Below, piece after piece: positions 44,494 through 53,408 of a stretch of 64,000 nt of DNA. How positions within the stretch are numbered: position 1 is the first letter of the stretch; each line of letters starts with the position of its first letter. The notes beneath the pieces are model-generated. The model made no database searches and was not told the DNA's origin. It saw nothing but the letters and a program-made list of their open reading frames with translations. The DNA is from a virus: the IMG/VR virus record IMGVR_UViG_3300022916_000006, positions 1 through 64,000 of that record. One strand, 5' to 3'. The translations under genes and the position numbers were made by a program.

Positions 44494-45178
44494 TAAAAAG
44501 ATAGCATTCGTATGTGCAGTGCATGAAAGTGTTGAGCATAGACCTACAGGATTTACTATGTTTAATAATTATTTTAAATCATTGAGAGAATCATGTAAAT
44601 ATCCATTCAAATTGTTTGCATATGATAATGCATCAAAACCAGTACCATATACAATAGATGGTGAATCTGATAAGATTAGAGTTATTAGGGTTGAAGATCA
44701 ATATGCTGGTGGTTGTACATATACTTGGAATGAGGGTATAAAATTAGCAATGAATGAGTCGTATGATGCAGTGATAATAATGTCTGATGATCAATTGGTT
44801 GATCATACTATAAATAATTTCATCGATACGATATTAACACATGAACTTAATGATGATGCAATATTTGGACCACTTAGTAATAATCCAAATAATAAACATC
44901 AATTGGGTGATAAACCAACTGGTGATATATTTGAAATATCAGGAGCTCCAGGACATGAGTTAAATGGATTCTGTATGGGTATGTCAGCGATCACTATTGC
45001 AAATAATTATTTTGATAAAGATGGTAATTTTTTCAATACTGGACCTAGTTACAGCTGGGGTGCTCAAGATGTAGAAGTACAAAAGAGAGTGAAGCATTCA
45101 ATTGTAGTTGGAACATGTTATGTTTATCATATGAAACACGGTGGGTGGCGTGAAATTAGGAGAGGTTATCGTGGATAA
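44483..45178 (+). CDS. Glycosyltransferase-like protein, GT-A fold
   Basis: A 231-residue protein: KKIAFVCAVHESVEHRPTGF at the start, KLFAYDNASKPVP and GGCTYTWNEGIKLAMNESYD (the WNEGI segment is typical of GT2), then AVIIMSDDQLV as the DxD-like SDDQ. SYSWGAQDVEVQKRVK near the end resembles the catalytic Asp-containing ED/QD loop. It overlaps both neighbouring genes. Confidence 0.78.
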   Translation: MINNKKIAFVCAVHESVEHRPTGFTMFNNYFKSLRESCKYPFKLFAYDNASKPVPYTIDGESDKIRVIRVEDQYAGGCTYTWNEGIKLAMNESYDAVIIMSDDQLVDHTINNFIDTILTHELNDDAIFGPLSNNPNNKHQLGDKPTGDIFEISGAPGHELNGFCMGMSAITIANNYFDKDGNFFNTGPSYSWGAQDVEVQKRVKHSIVVGTCYVYHMKHGGWREIRRGYRG

Positions 45179-46853
45179 AAAAGTAGTATATACTGCAATC
45201 ATAGGTGGATATGATGAATTGGTAGAAATTGACAATAAACCAAGTGATTGGGATTTTGTATGTTTCAGTGATAGAGATTTAAAATCTGACACTTGGGAAA
45301 TTCGTAATGTAATACCATTATATTCTGATAACACTAGAACAGCACGTAAATATAAATTATTACCACATAGATGGTTTCCAAAATATACATATAGTTTATG
45401 GTTGGATGGTAATATTAAACCACGAGGTGATATTAACGAATTGTTGACTTATTTGGATGATTGTAATTATGCAACATATAGTCACAATCAAAATAAACTT
45501 GATCCACGAGATTGTATATATGAGGAAGCATCTACAATATTACAATTGGGTGATAAGAATATTAAACGAAATCCAAAACGTGGCATGTTGTGTTATAAAG
45601 ATAATCCAAATCTAATACGACAGCAGATGATTAATTATCAAAATGTTGGATATCCAACACATCATGGTTTGGTAGTTCAGATGGAAGTATTACGTAGACA
45701 TAATGAATCTGATGTGAAGAATGCAATGGAAGATCATTGGGTTGAATTGAAACATAATAGTAAACGTGAACAGTTGAGCTTTAATTATATAGCGTGGAAG
45801 AATGGATTGAAATTTAATTATATAGATGGTGATTCTAGGGACAATGAATATTTCTTAAATATGGGTAAGCATATACGTGGTGAATCAATACCAGATGTGA
45901 TCAAGACTCATCAACCGATATCTATGCAATATTTTTTAAACATGGAACTACAACCAGGTGGTGGTGGTAAGAGAGAAATATTGGATAATTATACCCTAAG
46001 AACAGTCGAGGATGTAGTAAAACAGTGGGAAAATATGAACGTGACACTCAAGTATCAAAAAACATTAATACCCTCTAATTATCAATATTTTAATGCAATG
46101 GTAGGTGAGTTCAGGCATGGAGTTGAAGACCATCATAAAATTGGATGGGATAAATTAACTAGTGATTATTTTGAATCTAAAGAATTAATGACAGATGATG
46201 AAATAGCTGAGATGCTTAAATCGAATCCTGCTGAATTTGATAATGGATATATTAAACATAGTTATCATAGAGCATGTGCGATGATTGGTAGACTGATACG
46301 TGGAAAATCATATATTCCATTTTACATGAAAACTGAAGACATATTTGATAATCCTAGAGAGAAAGATAATATGCATAGAATAAAATCACCAATATATGAT
46401 GTAAAATATTTATTAGAAATAGAACATAAATTGGGAATACCACGTAGTGAGTTTACGGTTTGTCAAAGTGGCATATTGGCATTGATGGGAATTCGAGAGA
46501 ATGATGATATAGATATTATAATATCACAACATGCACGAGATAGCATATTTAATGGTAATAAGAAGTTTATGAGATTTGGTAAGTTTGAAATATTTGAATT
46601 AGGTAAAAGTAAATTTATGAAATATGGTGCTACAGATGAAGATGATTTAATAAATAATTACAGTATACAAGTGGATGGGTTTAATTTCTTAGAACCAAGA
46701 TTCTATTTTAGTAGAAAGAATAATAAGACTGCAAAGGATATGTCTGATTGGTCAGGAATACGTAAATTCTTTGATGATGAATCACATATTGGATATCCAT
46801 TTAATGAGATAACATTGAAACAGTGGGGACATGAGTTCATATGCCAAATGTAG
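45171..46853 (+). CDS. DUF616/TOD1-like glycosyltransferase fused to nucleotidyltransferase-like domain
   Basis: A 560-residue protein; GTG 45171 follows AGGAG (45158-45162), whereas an in-frame upstream start at 45141 lies deep in the previous gene. Residues 5-200 (VVYTAIIGGYDEL, DFVCFSDR, TARKYKLLPHRWFPKYTYSL, WLDGNI) match the DUF616/TOD1-MUCI70 glycosyltransferase pattern. Residues about 360-400 have KHSYHRACAMIGRLIRGKSY, and a later SGILALMGIRENDDIDIIIS carries the G...DIDI signature of nucleotidyltransferase folds. The fusion suggests one enzyme handles both activation and transfer, but that is inference. Confidence 0.7.
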   Translation: MDKKVVYTAIIGGYDELVEIDNKPSDWDFVCFSDRDLKSDTWEIRNVIPLYSDNTRTARKYKLLPHRWFPKYTYSLWLDGNIKPRGDINELLTYLDDCNYATYSHNQNKLDPRDCIYEEASTILQLGDKNIKRNPKRGMLCYKDNPNLIRQQMINYQNVGYPTHHGLVVQMEVLRRHNESDVKNAMEDHWVELKHNSKREQLSFNYIAWKNGLKFNYIDGDSRDNEYFLNMGKHIRGESIPDVIKTHQPISMQYFLNMELQPGGGGKREILDNYTLRTVEDVVKQWENMNVTLKYQKTLIPSNYQYFNAMVGEFRHGVEDHHKIGWDKLTSDYFESKELMTDDEIAEMLKSNPAEFDNGYIKHSYHRACAMIGRLIRGKSYIPFYMKTEDIFDNPREKDNMHRIKSPIYDVKYLLEIEHKLGIPRSEFTVCQSGILALMGIRENDDIDIIISQHARDSIFNGNKKFMRFGKFEIFELGKSKFMKYGATDEDDLINNYSIQVDGFNFLEPRFYFSRKNNKTAKDMSDWSGIRKFFDDESHIGYPFNEITLKQWGHEFICQM

Positions 46854-47626
46854 TATTTATACCAAATATAGATTTAGGTAATAACAGAAATGATTCATAT
46901 AAATATTCAATCAAAAGTTGGAAATATTGGTGCAATATACATAATTGTGAATTAGTATTATTTGAAGATTTATTAGTGCCAGTTGAACAGATGAAAATTA
47001 CTTGGCAACGATATTATTTGTTTGATTTATTAGAAGAATCAAATATTGATTATAATCGAATATTAATGGTCGATGCTGATACAATAGTACATCCAGATAC
47101 ACCAAACTTTTTTGATATGTTGGGTATGGATACACGATATTGCGGAGTATTTAATAATGGTGATTATGAGTGGTTATCACGATCAATTAGGGATTTTGGT
47201 AAGTTATTATTTAAAGGTAAAAAGATTGATACATGGAAATATATCAACGGTGGATTTCAAATAGTAAATCCTACACATCGACGATTTTTTGATATAATGA
47301 AACAATATTATATTGATAATACATCTGAAATAATATCAGCAATTGATCAAGTTAAAGCTGGTACAGATCAAACAATATTAAACTATCAATTACAATTAAA
47401 TAACATTGATGTTAAAATATTACCAGAGTGCTTTAATCTACAAGATTTGAGTAGAAAGAACTTATTATATTATCACCCAAATCAGTGGTGGGGTGATACA
47501 TTAGAAAATCTTTATGCATCAGGATGGGTATATCATTTCAATGCTATACCAAAGAATCCTATGAATAGAGATGCTAACTACTGGATAAAACGAGTATACG
47601 GAGAATTATATGCTAATAAGCAATAA
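46841..47626 (+). CDS. Glycosyltransferase, GT-A fold (GT8-like)
   Basis: A 261-residue protein starting inside the previous gene. ILMVDADTIVHPDTPNFFDM provides the DxD metal site (DAD), WKYINGGFQIVNPTHRRFFD the GG acceptor-loop seen in GT8 and related enzymes, and AGTDQTILNYQLQLN a DQ motif. These are good GT8-type landmarks. Donor and acceptor unknown. It overlaps the next gene by 17 bases. Confidence 0.78.
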   Translation: MPNVVFIPNIDLGNNRNDSYKYSIKSWKYWCNIHNCELVLFEDLLVPVEQMKITWQRYYLFDLLEESNIDYNRILMVDADTIVHPDTPNFFDMLGMDTRYCGVFNNGDYEWLSRSIRDFGKLLFKGKKIDTWKYINGGFQIVNPTHRRFFDIMKQYYIDNTSEIISAIDQVKAGTDQTILNYQLQLNNIDVKILPECFNLQDLSRKNLLYYHPNQWWGDTLENLYASGWVYHFNAIPKNPMNRDANYWIKRVYGELYANKQ

Positions 47627-48044
47627 CAGCGCAACTGTGCCACAATTTACAATAACTTCAGGGTCATATGGAACTAATTCCAATTCACCAGTTTATTTTA
47701 CAACAAGTGGTGGGAGTAACGCATATACAATACCATCAAATACTGGTTGCACAGGAGTTGGAGTACAATCACCAGCAAATGGACTAGCTGTTAGCCCATC
47801 ATATATTATAAAAGTAAATGATAATAATTACGATGAAATAGCTAGAATTGAATCAAATGGAACTGTCATCGTCAGTCAGTATGGTGATTATAAAACATCA
47901 GCAAAAGTATTTTGGAAATCAATACAATTTGAAGGTAAATCATTATATGTTAAAATTGAAGATTTAGAAAATAATAATGAAGCATTGTTGCGAGAAGTTA
48001 AACGTTTGAAAAGACAAATAAAGGATAAGTCGTGCAAAAAATGA
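47610..48044 (+). CDS. Possible virion/adhesin-like protein
   Basis: A 144-residue protein, Ser/Thr/Asn/Gly-rich in the first 70 residues (SATVPQFTITSGSYGTNSNS, then SPVYFTTSGGS), like the repetitive beta regions of virion-surface proteins. Residues 75-143 have IARIESNGTVIVSQYGDYKT, AKVFWKSIQFEGKSLYVKI and a coiled-coil-like charged C-terminus. It differs from its glycosyltransferase neighbours and might be a sugar-carrying surface protein; no direct evidence for this. Confidence 0.6.
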   Translation: MLISNNSATVPQFTITSGSYGTNSNSPVYFTTSGGSNAYTIPSNTGCTGVGVQSPANGLAVSPSYIIKVNDNNYDEIARIESNGTVIVSQYGDYKTSAKVFWKSIQFEGKSLYVKIEDLENNNEALLREVKRLKRQIKDKSCKK

Positions 48045-48979
48045 AAATAGGTTTTTTAAGTGAAAATGGATATTCTGGTAAAGTAGATAGAATGATGAAC
48101 AATTGCCGAACAGAATATGCATGGCAGATAGCATTAGATGCTGTACACATGCCGATGTATGGTAAATCACAAATTCCAACTGAAAAATTAGATTTGTTAA
48201 TATGGATAATACCAAAATCAAATATATCAAAAATGCAAAATCTTGATTGGTTAGTTTATATGAGATTACATGCAAATAAAATAGCAATCATGCAAGAAGG
48301 ACCACATTGGTATTTTCAAGATTTACCTATGGGTGAACAGATATGGTTTTATAATCAATTGAATAATGTTGATTATGTATTTTGCCATAATGAATATGAT
48401 AGAAAATATTATTCTGGATTATTAGGTACACATAATGTTCACACGATGCAGTCATTGATGATATTAGATACAGTTAAAGATGGATTGAGTGACACAAAAG
48501 AAGATGTTATTATTGGTGGTAATATGAAATCATGGTATGGTGGATTTGATTCATATATAGTTGCTCGTGAATTTGATACGGAAATATATGCACCATCAAT
48601 GGGAAGACGTGCTGAAAATGAATCAGATATTGCAGGTATATTTTTTTTAAACTATATGTCATGGACAACGTGGATAAAAAAACTATCAGAGTTTAAATAT
48701 GCTGTGCATCTTATGAGAACATTTGCGGCTGGTACATTTGCTATGAATTGTTCATATCTTGGAATACCTTGCATTGGATATAATGGATTAGATACACAAT
48801 CAACACTACATCCTTTAACAACAGTTGAAGTTGGTGATATGGAAAAGGCAATACAATTAGCAAACAATTTAAAAGAAGATAGATTTTATAATCTATGTGT
48901 AGAAACTACAAAGAAAAGATTCAATAAATACTATACAGAACAAGCATTTATTGACAAATGGGATAAATATAACTTATAA
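48032..48979 (+). CDS. Glycosyltransferase-like protein, GT-B fold
   Basis: A 315-residue protein with GTG at 48032 (GGA six bases upstream) or ATG at 48041. KIGFLSENGYSGKVDRMMNN at the start, AIMQEGPHWYFQDLPM, VDYVFCHNEYDRKYYSGLLG at the domain joint, and TFAMNCSYLGIPCIGYNG in the donor domain resemble GT-B transferases without a clear E-x7-E. A moderate call supported by neighbours. Confidence 0.65.
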   Translation: MQKMKIGFLSENGYSGKVDRMMNNCRTEYAWQIALDAVHMPMYGKSQIPTEKLDLLIWIIPKSNISKMQNLDWLVYMRLHANKIAIMQEGPHWYFQDLPMGEQIWFYNQLNNVDYVFCHNEYDRKYYSGLLGTHNVHTMQSLMILDTVKDGLSDTKEDVIIGGNMKSWYGGFDSYIVAREFDTEIYAPSMGRRAENESDIAGIFFLNYMSWTTWIKKLSEFKYAVHLMRTFAAGTFAMNCSYLGIPCIGYNGLDTQSTLHPLTTVEVGDMEKAIQLANNLKEDRFYNLCVETTKKRFNKYYTEQAFIDKWDKYNL

Positions 48980-48989
48980 GGAATAAAGA

Positions 48990-49433
48990 ATGAAAAACAT
49001 ATATTCAAAAAGTGGTGAATTATTACATAAAATAAATAGATTTGTTGATATAACTGGAAGAACAGATATATCAGATGCAAAAGAACATTTACAATTAGCT
49101 ACGTTGCGATTAGAGAAGGGTAAAACATTTAAACCACATAAACATATATATAAACAGGGTGAACCACAAATCATTGCTCAAGAATCTTGGGTTATAATTA
49201 GTGGTAAGGTAAGAGTATATTTTTATGATACTGATAATTCATTTATTGAATCTGATATTTTATATCAGGGAGATTGTTCATTGACATATAGTGGAGGTCA
49301 TACATATGAAATATTAGCAGATGATACAGTAGTATATGAATATAAAACAGGACCTTACACTGGAATAGAGAATGATAAAGTTCAATTCGTAGATGATAAC
49401 AACAAACACTTTGGAGTAAATAAAGATGAATAA
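48990..49433 (+). CDS. Cupin-fold sugar-processing protein (WbuC/FdtA-like)
   Basis: A 147-residue protein with AAGGA upstream. FKPHKHIYKQGEPQIIAQES then WVIISGKVRVYFYD is the double-stranded beta-helix core with His residues able to hold a metal, and YQGDCSLTYSGGHTYEIL the second cupin motif. Similar small cupins act as sugar ketoisomerases or sit in O-antigen clusters. The precise reaction is unknown. Confidence 0.75.
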   Translation: MKNIYSKSGELLHKINRFVDITGRTDISDAKEHLQLATLRLEKGKTFKPHKHIYKQGEPQIIAQESWVIISGKVRVYFYDTDNSFIESDILYQGDCSLTYSGGHTYEILADDTVVYEYKTGPYTGIENDKVQFVDDNNKHFGVNKDE

Positions 49434-49980
49434 AATTAAATTACATATTGGATGTGGTAAACGAGATTTTGGTGATGATTGGATTCATATTGATGGAGAC
49501 GCTGAGAACTTTGATCATATAGATCATCATGATATTACTAAATTGAAATTTGGTAGTGATACAGTCGATTTGATTTACGCCTCACATGTCATATCTTACT
49601 TTGATGCAACTGAAGTATTGGATGTATTACAAGAATGGAAAAGAGTATTAAAACCAGGTGGAATTTTAAGATTAGCCGTACCAGATTTTAGAGCAATTGC
49701 TAAACTATATTATATACAAGGGCATATGCTTGATAGATTTATTGGACCGTTATATGGGAAGATGCAAATGTATAGTAAAACAATATATCACAAAATGGTA
49801 TATGATGAAGAGTCGTTGAGATATTTATTGTTAACTGATCTACAATTTAAATCATGTGATTTATGGAATTGGCAAGATGTATCTCATGGTCACTTTGATG
49901 ATCATTCTCAAGCCTATTTACCACATATGGATAAAGAACGTGGCACATTGATATCATTAAATATAGAAGCTATAAAATGA
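49426..49980 (+). CDS. SAM-dependent methyltransferase (Class I, methyltransferase-11-like)
   Basis: A 184-residue protein. LHIGCGKRDFGDDWIHIDGD is the SAM loop in a variant typical of polysaccharide-cluster methyltransferases, LIYASHVISYFDATEVLDVL and WKRVLKPGGILRLAVPDF are class I core motifs. The C-terminal helix region may cap the acceptor. It overlaps both neighbouring genes by short spans. Probably methylates a sugar. Confidence 0.8.
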   Translation: MNKIKLHIGCGKRDFGDDWIHIDGDAENFDHIDHHDITKLKFGSDTVDLIYASHVISYFDATEVLDVLQEWKRVLKPGGILRLAVPDFRAIAKLYYIQGHMLDRFIGPLYGKMQMYSKTIYHKMVYDEESLRYLLLTDLQFKSCDLWNWQDVSHGHFDDHSQAYLPHMDKERGTLISLNIEAIK

Positions 49981-50978
49981 TTTTAACAGTGAATATAGAT
50001 AATATAAAAATTAGATTATTTAATGAAGATCAAATAATTATACCACATAAAATTGAAAATACACCACATTATAAATTGTTATGTGGAGAGCATGAACCAT
50101 ATAATAATTATTATGATAGAATGCATACCTTCAAAAAAGCAAAGCGTAATTATATGAATGATGCTGAGTATTTAGAATTTTGTCAATATTTTAGATATTT
50201 GGATGCACCATATGAATCTGATTATATTCAAGTAAAATTAATTGGTAATCGATTTGAATCGGTGGATGGTGATCATCGATTGTGTATATTAAAAAAACAA
50301 AAATATAAATATGTTCAAGTGAATATCATTGGTGGTGATTGTAAACATACCAGCTATTCGAATTTAATTAATATTGCAAGAGATGTTCATGAGCTTGAAG
50401 ATTATGTTGTTATAAAATCGAATAGTTTTTTTCCAGATTATTATGATTATGATGATTTGGATATTATGTGTAAAGATGTAACTAAATCTGCAATACAGTT
50501 ACAAGATGCATTCAAAATAAACTATCCAGAATTCAAATGTACATATACTAATAAAGGTATACGAGTTCATTTAGATTTGATACCACCTAATTTCACCAAG
50601 TTGAATTTTAGATATGACTTATTAAGTAAATTTCCATATGAATTAGCATTGGATCATGAACATAATATAGTTAAAGTGGAAGAAGAATATTTATCATTAA
50701 TATTTGATCGAAAAGTTAAGCGTGTAGTAAAAACACCAGTTGCATTTGATGAAGAAGAATTTGATATATATTTTCCACATGAAATGGATGATTTAGTTAT
50801 TAGTTTTCTTGAATGGGTATGGCAACCACATAAAACAAGACACATATTAACGGTGAGAGATAATTTTAAAAATGGAGCTGAGTTTATAGATATTGTGAAT
50901 AAATATACAAACGTTGAAATTGATTCAGAATATATCAATACAGTATTTGAGAGTATAAAAGATAGGGTGATTGAATGA
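49977..50978 (+). CDS. ParB-like / nucleotidyltransferase-like two-domain protein
   Basis: A 333-residue protein. The N-terminal half (about residues 1-110) ends in RFESVDGDHRLCILKKQKYK, the DG(D/H)HR motif of ParB/sulfiredoxin-like folds. The second half has YVVIKSNSFFPDYYDYDDLD followed by IMCKD, where the DLDIM acids resemble a nucleotidyltransferase active site. It shares this combination loosely with the C-terminal part of the DUF616 fusion at 45171. It overlaps both neighbours. Function is not settled. Confidence 0.55.
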   Translation: MILTVNIDNIKIRLFNEDQIIIPHKIENTPHYKLLCGEHEPYNNYYDRMHTFKKAKRNYMNDAEYLEFCQYFRYLDAPYESDYIQVKLIGNRFESVDGDHRLCILKKQKYKYVQVNIIGGDCKHTSYSNLINIARDVHELEDYVVIKSNSFFPDYYDYDDLDIMCKDVTKSAIQLQDAFKINYPEFKCTYTNKGIRVHLDLIPPNFTKLNFRYDLLSKFPYELALDHEHNIVKVEEEYLSLIFDRKVKRVVKTPVAFDEEEFDIYFPHEMDDLVISFLEWVWQPHKTRHILTVRDNFKNGAEFIDIVNKYTNVEIDSEYINTVFESIKDRVIE

Positions 50979-51568
50979 GCTTTGAAATAGTAACTAAATT
51001 TGAAAATGAAATAGCAAAATATTTCAATGCACCATATGCTGTTGCAGTAGATTGTTGTACACATGGAATTGAATTGTGTTTAAGATATTATGATCTAAGG
51101 ATTATTCATGTACCAAAAAGAACATATGCATCAATTCCAATGTTAGCAAATAAATTAGGAATTGAATTAATGTGGAAAGATGAAAATTGGACTGATTATT
51201 ATCATCTTGCATTTGGTGCTAATATAATTGATGCGGCTGTATATTGGAAGCGAGGTGGATATATACCAAATACTCATATGTGTTTGAGTTTTCAATTTCA
51301 AAAGCATTTGAGTTTAGGTAGAGGTGGTATGATTCTAACTGATAATAAATTTGTAAGTGATAATCTTAGAAAAATGTCATATGATGGTAGATTACCAAAT
51401 GTACCGTGGAGAGATCAAAACATTAGTACAATGGGATATCATTATTATCTTACACCTGAGACAGCACAAATGGGATTGAAAAAGTTACCATTAGCTATTA
51501 TGGAGAAACCAAGACAATGGACAATAAACGATTGGCCTGATTTAACAAAAATGGATGTATTTAAATGA
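50975..51568 (+). CDS. Short DegT/DnrJ/EryC1-like protein, N-terminal PLP domain only
   Basis: A 197-residue protein, about half the normal family length (near 380). FENEIAKYFNAPYAVAVDCC and LSFQFQKHLSLGRGGMILTD match the substrate and PLP-Lys regions of DegT enzymes, with Lys in FQKH. The usual C-terminal domain is absent; the protein ends in a Lys-rich helix. It could be a trimmed functional enzyme, a partner of the full-length one at 42647, or a decaying copy. It is directly followed (ATGA overlap) by the gmd fragment. Confidence 0.7.
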   Translation: MSFEIVTKFENEIAKYFNAPYAVAVDCCTHGIELCLRYYDLRIIHVPKRTYASIPMLANKLGIELMWKDENWTDYYHLAFGANIIDAAVYWKRGGYIPNTHMCLSFQFQKHLSLGRGGMILTDNKFVSDNLRKMSYDGRLPNVPWRDQNISTMGYHYYLTPETAQMGLKKLPLAIMEKPRQWTINDWPDLTKMDVFK

Positions 51569-51624
51569 ATAAAAAACGAAAAGCGGTAATATCAGGGATA
51601 GCAGGTCAGTTAGTAGTGGACTAA
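51565..51624 (+). pseudogene. Truncated copy of the gmd 5' end
   Basis: Nineteen codons (MNKKRKAVISGIAGQLVVD) then TAA, starting in the ATGA overlap with the upstream gene. The first 15 codons match the start of gmd at 52428 (MKKRKAMITGINGQ) and the match ends exactly after the Gln codon. This is the left-over beginning of gmd from before the HNH gene inserted, with the working gmd restarting downstream. The product itself is almost certainly non-functional. Confidence 0.75.
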
Positions 51625-51663
51625 TATAATGTGAGTTATTTCACTAATAAATGTTCTTTCATA

Positions 51664-51677
51664 TATATTTATATATA
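51664..51677 (+). promoter_or_regulatory. TATATTTATATATA promoter-like motif before HNH gene
   Basis: An exact copy of the 14-base AT motif present in both 45-bp promoter repeats (11793-11806 and 32798-32811), here without the TTGACT part. It lies 25 bases before the HNH endonuclease start, with GGGAG as ribosome-binding site. The mobile gene may carry or use this promoter. The motif's A/T composition makes chance occurrence possible. Confidence 0.4.
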
Positions 51678-51702
51678 TATGCAAATATAATGGGAGAATA
51701 TA

Positions 51703-52422
51703 ATGAAAGTGAAACGTACAATTAAATTAACATGCAAGGGTATAAAATGTGATAAAGAATTTGAAGTACCAGATACAAAACGAGGTAGAAGTAAAATGTG
51801 TTGTTCACAATCATGTGCTAGCAGATTAAATAATACTGGTAAAAGGCACACTGAAGAATGGAAAAAAATGATTAGTGAAGGGCAATTAGGGGAAAAGAAT
51901 CATTTCTATGGTAGAACACATTCAGATAAAACAAAAGCTCAGATTGGAAAAAAGAATAGTGGTACATATGAGGAAAAATATGGAGAAGAGAAAGCGAATT
52001 TAATACGAGCAAAAATAAGTGAATCACAGATTGGTGAAAAGAATCATTTTTATGGTAAAACACATACGAGTGAAAGTAGAGCAAAATTAGGTAGAGATAT
52101 GAATGGTGAAAATAATCCAATGTATGGTAAAGGTTATTTATTAAAGGGTGATAAAAATGGAGCTTGGAAAGGTGGAATATCATTATTATATGGTGAAGAG
52201 TTTAATAATGAATTGAAGACTGAAATTAGAAAACGTGATAAGTTTACATGTGGAGTTTGTGAAAAAAATGGATATATAGTACACCATATAGATTATAATA
52301 AACATAATAACAATAAAAATAATTTAATAACACTATGCAGTTCAGATCATGGAAAAACGGGATTCAATAGAGAATCTTGGCAAGTGTTTTTTAAATTAAT
52401 AATGGAAAAAAAGGAAATATAA
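51703..52422 (+). CDS. NUMOD3-HNH homing endonuclease
   Basis: A 239-residue free-standing homing endonuclease. The N-terminus has a Cys cluster (CKGIKCDKEF ... CCSQSCASR) forming a zinc finger; three NUMOD3-type repeats follow (GEKNHFYGRTHS, GEKNHFYGKTHT, GENNPMYGKG), then an HNH domain with CGVC, VHHIDYNKHNNNKNNLI and LC. It would cut an unoccupied allele to spread itself. It lies between a remnant of gmd's start and the complete gmd, which marks its insertion site. The recognition site is unknown. Confidence 0.9.
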   Translation: MKVKRTIKLTCKGIKCDKEFEVPDTKRGRSKMCCSQSCASRLNNTGKRHTEEWKKMISEGQLGEKNHFYGRTHSDKTKAQIGKKNSGTYEEKYGEEKANLIRAKISESQIGEKNHFYGKTHTSESRAKLGRDMNGENNPMYGKGYLLKGDKNGAWKGGISLLYGEEFNNELKTEIRKRDKFTCGVCEKNGYIVHHIDYNKHNNNKNNLITLCSSDHGKTGFNRESWQVFFKLIMEKKEI

Positions 52423-52427
52423 ATATA

Positions 52428-53408
52428 ATGAAAAAACGAAAAGCTATGATTACAGGAATTAATGGGCAGGATGGAAGTTTTTTAGCAGAGCACCTGTTAA
52501 GTAAAGATTATGATGTGTATGGGATTGTACGTAGAAATTCAGTAGCAGAACATCAAGAAAGTAGAATTGACCATTTAATAGGTAATGGTGTTCACACTGA
52601 ATATGGTGACTTATTAGATGTTGGTTCAATCGACAGAATGATAAAAGCAGTACAACCCGATGAGATATATAATATAGCGGCACAGTCACATGTTAGAATT
52701 AGTTTTGATATACCACAATTTACAGCACAGACAAATGCATTAGGTGTGTTGAATATGTTGGAATCATACAGATCACATTGCCCAACAGCTAAATTTTATC
52801 AAGCAAGTAGTAGTGAGATGTTTGGTAATTCATTTGATGGTGATCATTATCAAAGAGAAACTACAAAGATGTTACCAGTAAGTCCATATGGATGTAGTAA
52901 AATATTTGGATATAATATTGTAAGAACATATCGAAAAGCATATAATCTATTTGCATGTAATGGTATATTATTCAATCATGAATCACCAAGACGTGGTTCT
53001 AATTTTGTAACAAATAAAGTTGTTCAAGCGGCTGTTAAAATAAAGGTTGGATTGCAAGATCAATTGGAACTTGGTAACATGGATGCATATAGAGATTGGG
53101 GACATTCAAAAGATTATGTACGAGCAATGCATATGATATTAAATCATACGGAACCAGATGATTTTGTTGTTGCTACTGGAATTACACATTCAGTTAGAGA
53201 ATTATGTGATCATGTGTTTAGTAGACTTGGGATGGATTATAGAGATTATGTAGTTCAAAATCAAAAGTTTTTAAGACCTGATGAGTTGAAATATCTAAGA
53301 GGGGATTCAACTAAAGTTAGAGAAACATTGGGTTGGAAACCAGACTATACATTCGAAACGTTGTTAGATGAGATGGTCGATCATTGGATGATTAAATATG
53401 AAGATTAG
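52428..53408 (+). CDS. gmd: GDP-mannose 4,6-dehydratase
   Basis: A 326-residue enzyme converting GDP-D-mannose to GDP-4-keto-6-deoxy-D-mannose. ITGINGQDGSFLAE is the NADP-binding loop with the family's RR pair (IVRRNS) behind it; SSSEMFG and YGCSKIFGYN give the catalytic Ser/Thr, Glu and Tyr-x3-Lys; FNHESPRRGSNFVT is strongly characteristic. With the synthase at 39479 it would yield GDP-L-fucose. It is complete in spite of the HNH insertion just upstream. Confidence 0.93.
   Translation: MKKRKAMITGINGQDGSFLAEHLLSKDYDVYGIVRRNSVAEHQESRIDHLIGNGVHTEYGDLLDVGSIDRMIKAVQPDEIYNIAAQSHVRISFDIPQFTAQTNALGVLNMLESYRSHCPTAKFYQASSSEMFGNSFDGDHYQRETTKMLPVSPYGCSKIFGYNIVRTYRKAYNLFACNGILFNHESPRRGSNFVTNKVVQAAVKIKVGLQDQLELGNMDAYRDWGHSKDYVRAMHMILNHTEPDDFVVATGITHSVRELCDHVFSRLGMDYRDYVVQNQKFLRPDELKYLRGDSTKVRETLGWKPDYTFETLLDEMVDHWMIKYED

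Noticed and set aside
51565-52428. Group I intron in gmd carrying the HNH gene
   Set aside because: The sequence before gmd's continuation re-encodes its first 15 codons, so the downstream gene is complete by itself. Splicing would duplicate nothing useful. An HNH insertion next to gmd explains it better.
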